From Clostridium neonatale (GTDB taxonomy: Bacteria > Bacillota > Clostridia > Clostridiales > Clostridiaceae), in NCBI RefSeq assembly GCF_001458595.1, contig NZ_LN890328.1:1146926-1210925 (forward strand): a DNA stretch of 64,000 bases. Direction: 5' to 3'. Positions 1 through 8,181 of the stretch are shown here, piece after piece (position 1 is the first letter of the stretch; every line of letters begins with the position of its first letter). Both the position numbers and the translations under genes were made by a program. The notes beneath the pieces were generated by a model. That model saw only the letters and a list, made by a program, of their open reading frames with translations. It searched no databases and had not been told where the DNA came from.

Positions 1-361
1 CAGTTGAGATAGCAATATCATCAATAGCAAATATATTTAATGGATCTTCAAGTGCTACTTTTATTTTATTGTCTTCAAATCCAAAAGGAATCAAGTTGTA
101 TCTCTTACATAAATTCTTAGATATTAATACTATAGCTTTTTTATCAAAATCTATGGTATTTAAATCTACTTTCTTAATCCCAGTTTGTTGTTCTATTGAC
201 TCTATTATTTCATCTTCTGTTATTATTTTACTTTCAACTAAAATTTCACCTAGTTTTTTTCCCAATACTTTTTGAGTTCTTAAAGCTTCTTGCAATTGAT
301 AACTAGTTATTTTTCCGGCACTAACAAGTATATTACCTAATCTCTTTTTTTCACTTGCCAT
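1..361 (-). CDS. pilB: Type IV pilus assembly ATPase PilB, N-terminal part (cut by window edge)
   Basis: The visible 120 codons start with MASEKKRLGNILVSAGKI and form the MshEN/GspE N-terminal domain that precedes the motor ATPase in PilB and GspE proteins. Telling motifs are the LGxxLVxxGxIT-like opening and the later RYNLIPFGFEDNKIKVALEDP stretch, which is typical of this domain. In the family, the hexameric cytoplasmic ATPase powers pilin polymerisation. The Walker motifs lie beyond position 1 and cannot be seen. The gene lies 46 bp after pilD on the same strand, behind a decayed pilT, so it is the third gene of a pil transcription unit. The ATG is preceded by a GGAAA-type site. PilB is preferred over GspE only because of the pilus context. 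Confidence 0.85.
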   Translation of the reverse strand, partial: MASEKKRLGNILVSAGKITSYQLQEALRTQKVLGKKLGEILVESKIITEDEIIESIEQQTGIKKVDLNTIDFDKKAIVLISKNLCKRYNLIPFGFEDNKIKVALEDPLNIFAIDDIAIST

Positions 362-407
362 TATAAGTGTTTCCTTTCTAAATATTTTAAAGATCTTTTT
401 ATTAAAA

Positions 408-1163
408 TTATATATTTAACAATTTCATATAAATTTCAATTATTTTTTCACCATATAAAATAGATATCAATACTCCAATTGCTATAAATGGTCCAAATGC
501 TATTCTGTCTTTTAATTTCTTTAGATTTAATGTGAGAATTATAATTCCAACAATTCCCCCAATAATTATGGCTAAAAATAGACTTAATAATATATATTTG
601 ATACCTATAAATAATCCACAAATTATTGCTATTTCAATATCACCTTCGCCCATACCTTTTGTTGTAAACACTATTAATCCTATAATTAAAAATCCTATAA
701 TTCCGCCTAATATTAAATTTATAACTTCACTCTTATAAAAGAAATATTCATTGATTATAAATATAACTGCAATTATTCCTCCAAATACTGTTGTAGATCT
801 ATATACATATTGAGTTTTATAATCTATAACTCCAATGACAATTAAAAGTGATGCTAATATACAAAACTTAATAGTATAGAGTGATAAACCATATTTATTA
901 AATATAAGTAAATAAAATATTGCATTAATTATTTCAATAATCGGATATTGAAGTGATATTTTCTTATTACAATATCTACATTTACCTTTTAAAATTATGA
1001 AACTCAATACTGGTATTAAATCTTTACCACTTAATCTATGATTGCAAGAAGTACAATGAGATGGTGGAAATAATACGGATTCTTCTTTTTCTATTCTACA
1101 TATACATACATTTAAAAAGCTTCCTATTATCAATCCAAATAAAAATATTAGAAAGTAAAACAT
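408..1163 (-). CDS. pilD: Prepilin peptidase / N-methyltransferase (A24 family)
   Basis: This 251-residue integral membrane enzyme has the bifunctional PilD layout. An N-terminal hydrophobic segment is followed by a cytoplasmic zinc loop with two CxxC pairs (C37/C40 and C62/C65), then a run of membrane helices. The two aspartates expected for the A24 aspartic protease are visible as D114 (VIDYKTQYV) and D175 in the GEGD motif. The family cleaves the leader of type IV prepilins and methylates the new N-terminal Phe in the membrane. It lies 14 bp after the pilT remnant and 46 bp before pilB, so the three were probably one operon. Length and motifs are complete, so it is likely functional even though the neighbouring pilT is not. 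Confidence 0.93.
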   Translation of the reverse strand: MFYFLIFLFGLIIGSFLNVCICRIEKEESVLFPPSHCTSCNHRLSGKDLIPVLSFIILKGKCRYCNKKISLQYPIIEIINAIFYLLIFNKYGLSLYTIKFCILASLLIVIGVIDYKTQYVYRSTTVFGGIIAVIFIINEYFFYKSEVINLILGGIIGFLIIGLIVFTTKGMGEGDIEIAIICGLFIGIKYILLSLFLAIIIGGIVGIIILTLNLKKLKDRIAFGPFIAIGVLISILYGEKIIEIYMKLLNI

Positions 1164-1177
1164 TTCCCCATTCTCCT

Positions 1178-1747
1178 TTAATACTTACCATTTCTTATCC
1201 ATTTTTCATATTCCGCTTTTGATATAACTCCCTCACTAAATAATTTTTTCATATATTCTATTGGCTCCTCAAGTGTTATTATATGCTTCTCTTGAATTTT
1301 ATTTATTTCATTTATCATTGTTGCAAGGGGTGTACTTTTACCAGAACCTGTTGGTCCAGTTATAAGAACTAACCCATATTTTAATTGCGTAAAATCTTTC
1401 AATATATTTAAGCTACTTATATCTTCCAGTCTAGGTATCTTATTTTTTATAACTCTCATTACAATTCCTAAGCTATTCATACATCTATATGCATTCACTC
1501 TGAAGTTACCAAAATTTTCACTTATATACTTAAAGTCAATTTCATCTTTTAACATAAAATCATCATATCTATTTGGTGCCATTTCTCTTATGAGCTCATC
1601 CACACTATTAAAGTCAAGTATATCATTTCCAAAAGCATTAATTAGCTTTCCGTCTTCTCTTACCATGGGAGGTAATTCTGAAGTTATACGAATATCTGAT
1701 ATATCTTTTATATTAATTTTTTATAATAACTTATCTATCTTAGGCAT
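1178..1747 (-). pseudogene. pilT: Decayed pilT (type IV pilus retraction ATPase)
   Basis: From the ATG at 1747, preceded by GGAG at a normal distance, the frame reads MPKIDKLL and then hits an in-frame TAA at codon 9. After it the frame continues with typical PilT sequence (DISDIRITSELPPMVREDGKL). An internal ATG at 1666 opens a 162-codon stretch that keeps the Walker A motif GPTGSGKST and the Asp-box-like HIITLEEPIEY. It then jumps straight to a PilT-type C-terminal tail (LFSEGVISKAEYEKW). The whole central block with Walker B and the His box is absent, roughly 180 residues judged from the usual 340-350 residue family. Two independent lesions make retraction activity from this locus very unlikely. 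pilD and pilB downstream look intact. Confidence 0.85.
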
Positions 1748-2578
1748 ATTTTTACTCCATTTATGCTATAAAAAACATTAAAAAGCATATTATATAGGTA
1801 GCTTAAATCAATATAATTTAATATTAGATAATATTAAATTATACATTCTACATTTTTCGCCTTTTTTTAATTATAATTATATTCATAATTATGTATTATG
1901 TAAATATTTTTTAATCAAATAACATAATAATACTTATTTTTATTTAAACATATAATATAATTTAAATATATAATATGATTTAATCTTATATATTCTCTTA
2001 TTTACATATCATACTTATACTTTTTTAATGAATCATTAAGGAACAAAGTTGCTTCGCCACGCTTTATACGTAAAATATAAACCTTAACACTATAAAATAA
2101 GCAATTACCCAAACACATTTTTAAATAAGAAGCCACTTTTTTACCCATGCAAAAGGTTCCAAAACTTGCTTTTGGAACCTTTTGCGGGACTATAATTTTT
2201 TTTTAACGTATTGAACTATCTATGTTACAGAAAAGCTCTATTCTTAAGGCTTTTGCTATTATAAAAATTTTATACTTTCCTATACATAAAAAAAACACCT
2301 CCTATATGAATAATCATATATATTCACATCAGAAGTGTACATTTTTTGACAATATTCCATTATTATTTTTTGATATTTTGATATTTAGATCTCCTATAAA
2401 TATCCTATTTTTGAAATTACTTGGGGAATTCAGTTTTGTGATAAACTTCTTGAACATTGCCATCATGGCAAGTAAGTCTAACACCTTTTAGAACTTCTTA
2501 GTCGACCGATTGTGCTTTCTATAATTTACATAATTTATATATTATCAAGATTTTACTTTCTATAACTATATGTAATAC
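1748..2578. other. Long AT-rich intergenic region
   Basis: About 830 bp without a convincing gene. It should contain the promoter of the minus-strand pil unit near 1750-1900. It also holds a perfect stem-loop at 2149-2185. On the minus strand around 2420-2500 a short frame reads LKGVRLTCHDGNVQEVYHKTEF, with a stop just upstream and no start codon, which may be a remnant of a lost gene. I do not recognise it. Confidence 0.5.
2149..2185. repeat. Perfect 16-bp inverted repeat (stem-loop)
   Basis: Arms GCAAAAGGTTCCAAAA (2149-2164) and its exact complement (2170-2185) enclose the loop CTTGC. A run of nine T residues follows ten bases later on the plus strand, so it could terminate plus-strand transcription. 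However, no plus-strand gene precedes it, so its role is unclear. Confidence 0.6.
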
Positions 2579-3766
2579 CTACACAACCTTAACAAACACA
2601 ACCTTCAAATAATCCCCTTCAGGAAATTTATCAGTAACAGCAAAGTCCATTGGCAGGCTATGTTCTTCTAATATATCATACTCTTTATTACTTTCTTTAA
2701 ATGCATCATCAATAAACTTTTTAAACTTAGTCATATTAAATGTAGCACAGTTTGTTGAGCATACAATTACACCTTCATCCTTTGTTACATCTATAGCTAG
2801 TTTAACTAAGTTTTTATAATCTTTAGCTGCACTAAATCTATTATCTTTTGAAGTTGCAAAGCTTGGTGGATCTAATATTACCATATCATATTTTAATTCT
2901 TTCTTTTTTGCTTCTTTAAAATATATAAATATATCTTCGACAACTATCTCATGTTCATTATAATCTATATTATTTATTGTAAAGTTTTCTCTTGTCTTGT
3001 CTAAGCTTCTGCTTGCTAAATCTACGCTTGTTGTTATGGCTCCACCTTTAGCTGCTGCCATAGAAAATGCTCCTGTATATGAAAATGTATTTAAAACAGT
3101 TTTTCCTTTAGAGTAAAGATTTTTAATGGATTTTCTTACATCTTTTTGATCTAAAAATACTCCAACCATAGCTCCATCATTTAAGTAAATTGCAAAGTTT
3201 ACATTGTTTTCTTTAACTATAAGTGGTTCTGGTGCTCGTTTTCCTATATAAAAACTGTCTTCATCAACTACCATTCCATTATTATCAAATCTCTTCTTTT
3301 CATATATTCCATCGAATGACACTAATGATTTTATTGCTTTTATTATATGATCTTTAAATACATACATTCCTCTGCTGTACCATGTAATAAGATAATATTC
3401 GTTAAAGTAATCAATAGTTACTCCGCCAATTCCATCACCTTCACCATTAAATACTCTAAAAGCATTCGTATCTCTTGAATGATATAATTTAAGTCTTTTT
3501 GAAAACGCATTTCTTAGTTTATCATAAAAGAATTTATAATCAAAACTACTTTTAGGACTATTACTTAGAACCCATCCTATTCCTTTATTTTGAACTCCAT
3601 AATATCCTTTTCCTAAAAATTGTTTCTTTTTATCTACAAGTGTAACTATATCCCCTTCGTTTCTTAAAGCTTCTGGATCTTCCAAAGCCTCTTCTAATAT
3701 TAAAGGATATTTATTTATATACTTTTTTGTATATTGATCTTTTACTACAACACTAATTTCTCTCAT
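2579..3766 (-). CDS. rlmI: 23S rRNA m5C methyltransferase, RlmI family
   Basis: This is a class I SAM-dependent methyltransferase of the RlmI/YccW type. It has an N-terminal PUA-like RNA-binding domain (about residues 1-80), a central RlmI-specific region, and a C-terminal Rossmann methyltransferase domain. Visible motifs are VLNTFSYTGAFSMAAAKGG for the SAM loop, the catalytic DPPSFATSKDNRF motif and the late VCSTNCATF segment. The family methylates C5 of a cytosine in 23S rRNA. I place the start at the ATG (MREISVVVKD) at 3766. A longer reading begins at a TTG five codons upstream, which would overlap the weak GGGATGTG ribosome site. It is a single gene with its own short upstream region. 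Family assignment is strong; the exact target base is inferred from the family. Confidence 0.85.
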   Translation of the reverse strand: MREISVVVKDQYTKKYINKYPLILEEALEDPEALRNEGDIVTLVDKKKQFLGKGYYGVQNKGIGWVLSNSPKSSFDYKFFYDKLRNAFSKRLKLYHSRDTNAFRVFNGEGDGIGGVTIDYFNEYYLITWYSRGMYVFKDHIIKAIKSLVSFDGIYEKKRFDNNGMVVDEDSFYIGKRAPEPLIVKENNVNFAIYLNDGAMVGVFLDQKDVRKSIKNLYSKGKTVLNTFSYTGAFSMAAAKGGAITTSVDLASRSLDKTRENFTINNIDYNEHEIVVEDIFIYFKEAKKKELKYDMVILDPPSFATSKDNRFSAAKDYKNLVKLAIDVTKDEGVIVCSTNCATFNMTKFKKFIDDAFKESNKEYDILEEHSLPMDFAVTDKFPEGDYLKVVFVKVV

Positions 3767-3829
3767 TTTGTCACATCCCAAATTTAATATATTATGATAC
3801 CATGTGTTATTATATCATATAATTATTTA

Positions 3830-3867
3830 AAGCCATAACAAGAAATTAAACATTCCTGTTATGGCTT
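3830..3867 (-). terminator. Stem-loop terminator of the amino acid ABC operon
   Basis: The 11-bp arms AAGCCATAACA and TGTTATGGCTT lie 47 bp beyond the stop codon of the binding-protein gene. The downstream tract on the minus strand is U/A rich rather than a pure U run, so this is a likely but not perfect intrinsic terminator. Confidence 0.65.
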
Positions 3868-3913
3868 ATATCTTTATTTAAAATTGTGTTTATTAAGTTT
3901 TTATTAGAACATT

Positions 3914-4765
3914 TTATTTTTCAACAAGAATTTCGCTTGGATCTATAGAATCTCCATAAGCAGGAAGTAATGTAGAATCATATGCTTCCTTCATAAATCC
4001 ATTTCCATTAAGTGTATCCATTTCCGTATTAAGCCATTCTAAAAGATCAGTGTTTCCTTTTTTAACTGCTGGAGCAATTGTATCTTGTTCTCCAAGATTT
4101 GTTATTCCAACTTCAAATCCTTTATTTTCTCTTGCCCATGCAAATAATAATGTATTATCATGTGCTAAAGCATCTCCACGTCCATCTTTTAACGCTTCAA
4201 ATGTTTCAGTATTTTGGTCAAATTTTAATAATTCTATATCTGGATAGTTTTCAGTGAAGTATGTCTCTGCTGTTGTTCCTTTATTAACAAGAAGTTTTTT
4301 GCCTTTTAAATCATCAACAGACTTAATTGTTCCATCTTTTGATACAACTCCAAGTGCAACTTTCATATAAGGATTTGCAAAATCTACTACTTCTTTTCTT
4401 TCATCTGTTACTGTAAAGTTTGCAAGGATTATATCAACCTTATCTGATTGAAGAAATTCTACTCTGCTTGCAGCTTCAACAAGAACAAATTCTACCTTGT
4501 TTTCATCTCCAAGTAAATCTTTAGCTATTCTCTTTGCAATATAAACATCATATCCTTGATTTTTACCATTAGAATCAACATATCCAAAAGGTGGTTTATC
4601 ACTAAATACGCCTATTCTTACAGTTCCTCTTTTTTTAATTTCTTCTAATTTACTAGCAGTACTTGAACTAGCTTCTGATGAATTTGCATTACCACATCCT
4701 GCAAATATTCCTACGAATAATAACAGTGACATTAATAATCCAGTAATTTTTTTTACAGCTTTCAT
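3914..4765 (-). CDS. Cyst(e)ine-type ABC transporter substrate-binding lipoprotein
   Basis: This 283-residue family 3 solute-binding protein starts with a lipoprotein signal (FVGIFAGC, lipidated Cys24). The mature part (GVFSDKPPFGYVDSNGKNQGYD, KVEFVLVEAASRVEFLQSDKVDIILANFTVT, LLVNKGTTAETYFTENYP, DALAHDNTLLFAWA) follows closely what I recall of Campylobacter CjaA, a cysteine-binding protein, more than the Asp/Glu-binding PEB1 group. It is the last gene of a four-gene importer operon, 11 bp after the ATPase. A CymR-like operator in front of the operon supports a sulfur amino acid substrate. Ligand identity is an inference from family memory and context; a general polar amino acid SBP is the safe minimum call. 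Confidence 0.85.
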   Translation of the reverse strand: MKAVKKITGLLMSLLLFVGIFAGCGNANSSEASSSTASKLEEIKKRGTVRIGVFSDKPPFGYVDSNGKNQGYDVYIAKRIAKDLLGDENKVEFVLVEAASRVEFLQSDKVDIILANFTVTDERKEVVDFANPYMKVALGVVSKDGTIKSVDDLKGKKLLVNKGTTAETYFTENYPDIELLKFDQNTETFEALKDGRGDALAHDNTLLFAWARENKGFEVGITNLGEQDTIAPAVKKGNTDLLEWLNTEMDTLNGNGFMKEAYDSTLLPAYGDSIDPSEILVEK

Positions 4766-4776
4766 TTTTGGTCCCC

Positions 4777-5565
4777 CTAATTATTGTATTTAAATATATT
4801 TAAAAAGCGCCTAGCCCTTTCAGTTTTAGGCTCTTTAAAAAACTCATCTGGAGATGAAGTTTCAACAATCTGCCCTTCATCCATAAATATTATTTTATCC
4901 GCAACTTCTTTTGCAAAGTTCATTTCATGTGTTACAAGAATCATTGTCATTCCACCATTTGCAAGTTCAAGTATTACATCAAGCACTTCCCTTACCATTT
5001 CTGGATCTAGTGCTGCTGTTACTTCATCAAAAAGCATTATTTCAGGATTCATGCATAAAGATCTTACTATTGCAATTCTTTGCTTTTGTCCTCCAGATAA
5101 CTTTCTTGGAAGTTCAAACTTTCTCTCAAAAAGTCCAACTCTTTTAAGTAATTCATCAGCTTGCTTCTCAGCTTCCTTAGGATCTCGTTTTTGTGCTTTT
5201 GTAGGCCCAAGAAGTATGTTTTTTATAACATTCATATGTGGGAACAATTCATAGCTTTGAAAAACCATACCTATTTTTTCTCTTGCTTCTTTCCAAGCTA
5301 TGTCTTTTCCTATCAATTTATCTTCTAAGTAAATACTACCTGAATTTATCTTTTCAAGACCATTTAAACATCTTAAAAAAGTACTTTTTCCACATCCAGA
5401 AGGTCCAAGTATTACTATAACCTCTCCCTTATAAACATCTAAGTTTACTCCCTTTAATGCTTCAATATTTTCATAGTTTTTAGTCAGATTTTCTATTCTT
5501 AAAATAGATTTAGAAGAATCTATATTTTTTTTGTTTTCTATTATTTCGTTTTTTATTTCACTCAT
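4777..5565 (-). CDS. Polar amino acid (probably cystine) ABC transporter ATPase
   Basis: This 262-residue ABC ATPase has Walker [10 protein letters not shown] (54-62), the signature [12 protein letters not shown], Walker [15 protein letters not shown] and the H-loop LVTHEM. It belongs to the GlnQ/TcyC group that drives polar amino acid import from the cytoplasmic face. An extra N-terminal stretch of about 20 residues precedes the ABC fold. It is translated between the two permeases and the binding protein (20-bp gap upstream, 11 bp downstream), so all four subunits are co-expressed. Confidence 0.93.
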   Translation of the reverse strand: MSEIKNEIIENKKNIDSSKSILRIENLTKNYENIEALKGVNLDVYKGEVIVILGPSGCGKSTFLRCLNGLEKINSGSIYLEDKLIGKDIAWKEAREKIGMVFQSYELFPHMNVIKNILLGPTKAQKRDPKEAEKQADELLKRVGLFERKFELPRKLSGGQKQRIAIVRSLCMNPEIMLFDEVTAALDPEMVREVLDVILELANGGMTMILVTHEMNFAKEVADKIIFMDEGQIVETSSPDEFFKEPKTERARRFLNIFKYNN

Positions 5566-5585
5566 TTATTTTGCCTCCTTTTGTT

Positions 5586-6293
5586 CTAGCCTACCCACTT
5601 CTGTTCTAAAATTTTGGATATCTTAGAAAGAGGATAGCAAATTATAAAATATAAAAAGAATATAAATCCATAAACCCAAAATGATGCTGTTGGTGCTTTT
5701 AAAATTGAAGTTTCTATTATCTGCTGACCTATTTTAACAACTTCAACTACTCCAATTAAAACTACAAGTGATGTTGTTTTTATCATTCTTGTAGATAAAT
5801 TTATTGCACCTGGAAGTATTCTCTTTAAAGCTTGTGGAAGTATTACATATAAATAAATATCTTTTCTGTTTAAATTAAGTGATATAGCCGCTTCCTCTTG
5901 ATGTTTAGGTATTGATGTTATTGCGCCTCTTACAATATCACCCATTTCAGCAATTCCCCAAAGTGAAAATACTACAATTGAAACTACTTCACCACTTATA
6001 TTTAAGTTAAAGGCTTTATCAACTCCAAAATACAGTATGAAAAGCCACACAAGTATTGGAATTATTCTTACTATTTCAAGATATAATCTACAAATAGCAT
6101 GTACTATTTTGCTTTTAAAAGTCATTACTATTCCAAATAATACTCCTAATATGCAAGCAATTATAACTGAAATAAATGCTATTTTAGCAGTAACATATAA
6201 TCCACCAAAAAGCCTTTGCATATTCATTCCTTCGAACAAAACTCTGTAATCAGTGTTTTGTATTCCTAATAAATTAGTTACCATATTGTGCAT
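5586..6293 (-). CDS. Polar amino acid ABC transporter permease, HisM/GlnP type
   Basis: This 235-residue membrane protein has about five helices and the EAA cytoplasmic-loop motif (HQEEAAISLNLNRKDIYLYVILPQALKRILPGAINL) that docks on the ATPase. Its start overlaps the end of the upstream permease by 20 bp, which suggests translational coupling and a heteromeric permease pair. The ribosome site is GGAG. It belongs to the His/Glu/Gln/Arg/opine family; the proposed cystine specificity comes from the binding protein and operator. Confidence 0.92.
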   Translation of the reverse strand: MHNMVTNLLGIQNTDYRVLFEGMNMQRLFGGLYVTAKIAFISVIIACILGVLFGIVMTFKSKIVHAICRLYLEIVRIIPILVWLFILYFGVDKAFNLNISGEVVSIVVFSLWGIAEMGDIVRGAITSIPKHQEEAAISLNLNRKDIYLYVILPQALKRILPGAINLSTRMIKTTSLVVLIGVVEVVKIGQQIIETSILKAPTASFWVYGFIFFLYFIICYPLSKISKILEQKWVG

Positions 6294-6933
6294 ATCTACT
6301 TCTCCTTTCTAAAACGCTAGTTAATATTGACACAGGGAGTAGAATTATTAAATATGCAACAACAAGCATGAAAAGTGCTTCATTTGTTTTATAATACATA
6401 CCAATCAAATCTTTAGCTACAAACATTAAGTCCGCTATGGCAATTGCTCCAACTATTGATGTTTCTTTTAATAAGAATAAGCAATTAGCCCCAATAAGTG
6501 GAACTGATACTGAAAATGCTTGTGGTAAAATTATATATCTAAAAACTTGTAAATTGTTTAACCCTATGCTTGTTCCTGCCTCAATTTGTGACTTAGGTAC
6601 AGATTCAAGCCCCGCTCTAAAGCTTTCACACATATAACTGCCTCCCAAAAAGGCTAGTCCAATTATTCCGCATGAAAATCCACTTAAATGTACTCCTATT
6701 TTAGTAAAACCATAATATAAAAAGAATAGTTGTATTAAAAGTGGTGTATTTCTAGACAATTCAATATATATATTTACGATTTTACGTAATACTTTCACTT
6801 TAAAATATAAAATAGAACTGCATATAATTCCAATAATAACTGATAACGCTATTCCACCTACTGCAAGTGCTAAAGTTAAGTACATTGCATCAATATATTT
6901 GGGAACATGCTTAAATATAAACCCCCAGTCCAT
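6274..6933 (-). CDS. Polar amino acid ABC transporter permease, first gene of the operon
   Basis: This 219-residue membrane protein has the same family features as its downstream partner, including IYIELSRNTPLLIQLFFLYYG near the start and an EAA-type loop (KSQIEAGTSIGLNNLQVFRYIILPQAF). It is the promoter-proximal gene, with AGGAGG in front of the ATG. It should pair with the next permease to form the transmembrane channel of the importer. No truncation is seen. Confidence 0.92.
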   Translation of the reverse strand: MDWGFIFKHVPKYIDAMYLTLALAVGGIALSVIIGIICSSILYFKVKVLRKIVNIYIELSRNTPLLIQLFFLYYGFTKIGVHLSGFSCGIIGLAFLGGSYMCESFRAGLESVPKSQIEAGTSIGLNNLQVFRYIILPQAFSVSVPLIGANCLFLLKETSIVGAIAIADLMFVAKDLIGMYYKTNEALFMLVVAYLIILLPVSILTSVLERRSRYAQYGN

Positions 6934-6974
6934 TTATTTACCTCCTCTTATGATATTTTAAAATTGTCATACAA

Positions 6975-7001
6975 TAATCCCGATTATCTTTATAGGAATT
7001 A
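6975..7001 (-). promoter_or_regulatory. CymR-like 27-bp operator
   Basis: Read on the minus strand, a 27-bp imperfect palindrome begins TAATTCC and ends GGGATTA, with an AT-rich 13-bp centre (TATAAAGATAATC). It touches the -10 box. Length and arm sequence resemble, from memory, the box described for CymR, the Rrf2-family cysteine repressor of Firmicutes. The match is by eye only. Confidence 0.5.
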
Positions 7002-7028
7002 TTATATAACAATTTAATTAGATGTCAA
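7001..7028 (-). promoter_or_regulatory. Sigma-A type promoter of the amino acid ABC operon
   Basis: On the minus strand TTGACA (7023-7028) and TATAAT (7001-7006) are both perfect consensus and are separated by 16 bp. The promoter lies about 70 bp before the first permease start. The candidate CymR box sits immediately downstream, in a position suited to repression. Confidence 0.8.
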
Positions 7029-7280
7029 TACCACTACTTAAAAATAATGTAATTTATTTATCAATTATGTATTTTTAACAAAAATTATTTTACTAAATAA
7101 TATACCTGATTATTTTGTTGCTAAATTTGTAATCATCATTCTTTATATATGATTTTTATGGACTATATTTAATAATGTATCAGCATCAGTATATTTTGTT
7201 ACAAATCTAAATTAGGCTTTATTATTATTTTTTATAAGCTATAATAAAAAAATATCCCTTATTTATAGTTTTGCTAACCA

Positions 7281-7612
7281 TAAATAAAGGACGTAGAATC
7301 ATGGTTTAGTGGATAACAACCGAAATTCAATATATGATATGCTCGATTGCGTAAATATTTCAGCCAAAAATTCTAATGAAAGAGGTTGTGCCCAAAACAG
7401 TTTGCTCCAACAACAAGTGTTGGACAAACAATTTTGGAACAACCTCCAGCCTCTTTCAAAGAATTTAAAGGCTAAAATATTTAATGCAATACTACGCATA
7501 AGCAGAGAACTCAAATCTTTGATTTGGTGTGAATCGCTTACCCAGCGAACGAATGTGAGTCGGGTATTCATATATTGAATTTCTTTGTTTTTCTCTAAAA
7601 TCATAGACATCT
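7281..7612 (+). repeat. Long palindromic module, type A, copy 1
   Basis: A roughly 330-bp imperfect palindrome. The outer arms carry ATTCAATATATGA and its complement, and the core at 7382-7446 runs from GAGGTTGT to ACAACCTC. The core holds GTTTGCTCCAA, a short loop and TTGGACAAACAATTTTGG, shared with the B and C modules. Direction is defined from the GGACGTA / CGAAAT end inward. As RNA it would fold into one long hairpin with conserved internal mismatches. Confidence 0.75.
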
Positions 7613-7934
7613 AATTTATTTTAGTTATAATTATGTGGCTACTTAGAAAATCCAAGTATTCCCCAATATATAAGAAAAGTTCCGAATTACAGTATAGCTG
7701 CTCTTTGGCATATAATGCTTGGTGATGTACGAACTTAGCAGTATAGCCCCTATTCATCTAATGATGAATAGGTTTCCTTATAAGTGCACATTCGTAAGGA
7801 TTTATATTCTGATATTTATAAATCTATATCTTTTAAAAAATGATAAAATATTAACTTTTTAAATCTTTAATATCTATAAATAACTATTCCTTAATTTAAA
7901 AATGTATTTATGTATAGCAGCAATAATACAGATA

Positions 7935-8181
7935 CTCTGAATTTAGATGAAACAAAGAAATAAAGCTCTTATGTGTGCGGTGTCTTGCATTCAAAAATTG
8001 AGCTTTAGAATTCTTCATGTAGACTTGTTCCAAAATTGTTTGTCCAATTTTACATTGGAGCAAACATTTGTGGGTGCAAGTCTGCATGTTTGAATTCTTA
8101 GCTTCATTTTTGTAGCAAGCGAGCACCACATAAGAGCTTTATTTCGGTTATTCACACTAAACTCAGTACGTCCCTTATTTA
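7935..8181 (-). repeat. Long palindromic module, type B, copy 1
   Basis: A roughly 247-bp palindrome abutting the histidine kinase gene. The outer arms AAAGCTCTTATGTG and CACATAAGAGCTTT pair perfectly, and the core is at 8022-8082. Oriented from its GGACGTA end it runs on the minus strand, directly continuing the histidine kinase transcript. The kinase stop codon (8179-8181) lies inside the terminal repeat. Confidence 0.75.

Larger units (their letters stand above)
7281..8181 (+). repeat. Composite repeat, copy 1 (901 bp, 15-bp terminal inverted repeats)
   Basis: The unit begins TAAATAAAGGACGTA (7281-7295) and ends TACGTCCCTTATTTA (8167-8181), which are inverted with one mismatch. Inside are two long palindromic modules (about 7281-7612 and 7935-8181) separated by a 320-bp spacer. 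The spacer has a hairpin with arms CCTATTCATC and GATGAATAGG (7749-7772). The unit is repeated in inverted orientation at 31941-32835. The spacer and second module look nearly identical between copies, whereas the first module has clearly diverged. A truncated inverted terminal sequence (CCCTTATTTATA) also occurs just outside at 7256-7267. No transposase is encoded. The frames that cross it (for example 7908-8129) look like by-products of the palindromes. Confidence 0.85.

Noticed and set aside
2222..2491. An 89-codon plus-strand frame in the empty region
   Set aside because: No ribosome site, low complexity, no recognised motif; composition resembles non-coding AT-rich sequence.
4784..5254. 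A 156-codon plus-strand frame opposite the amino acid ABC ATPase
   Set aside because: Antisense shadow of a gene with complete ABC motifs.
7299..7610. A 103-codon minus-strand frame, and an 89-codon plus-strand frame over the same bases
   Set aside because: Both strands are open because the sequence is a long palindrome (module A). No ribosome site or family resemblance; treated as a by-product of the repeat.
7908..8129. A 73-codon frame repeated almost identically at 31993-32214 (MVLACYKNEAKNS...)
   Set aside because: It lies wholly within the type B palindrome and its edge. Amino acid similarity follows from DNA identity of the repeat copies; no ribosome site. I think similar hypothetical peptides in databases are artefacts of this repeat.
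7281..8181. CRISPR array or IS605-type element as explanation of the repeats
   Set aside because: Units are not short regularly spaced direct repeats, there are no cas genes, and no tnpA or tnpB frame is present.
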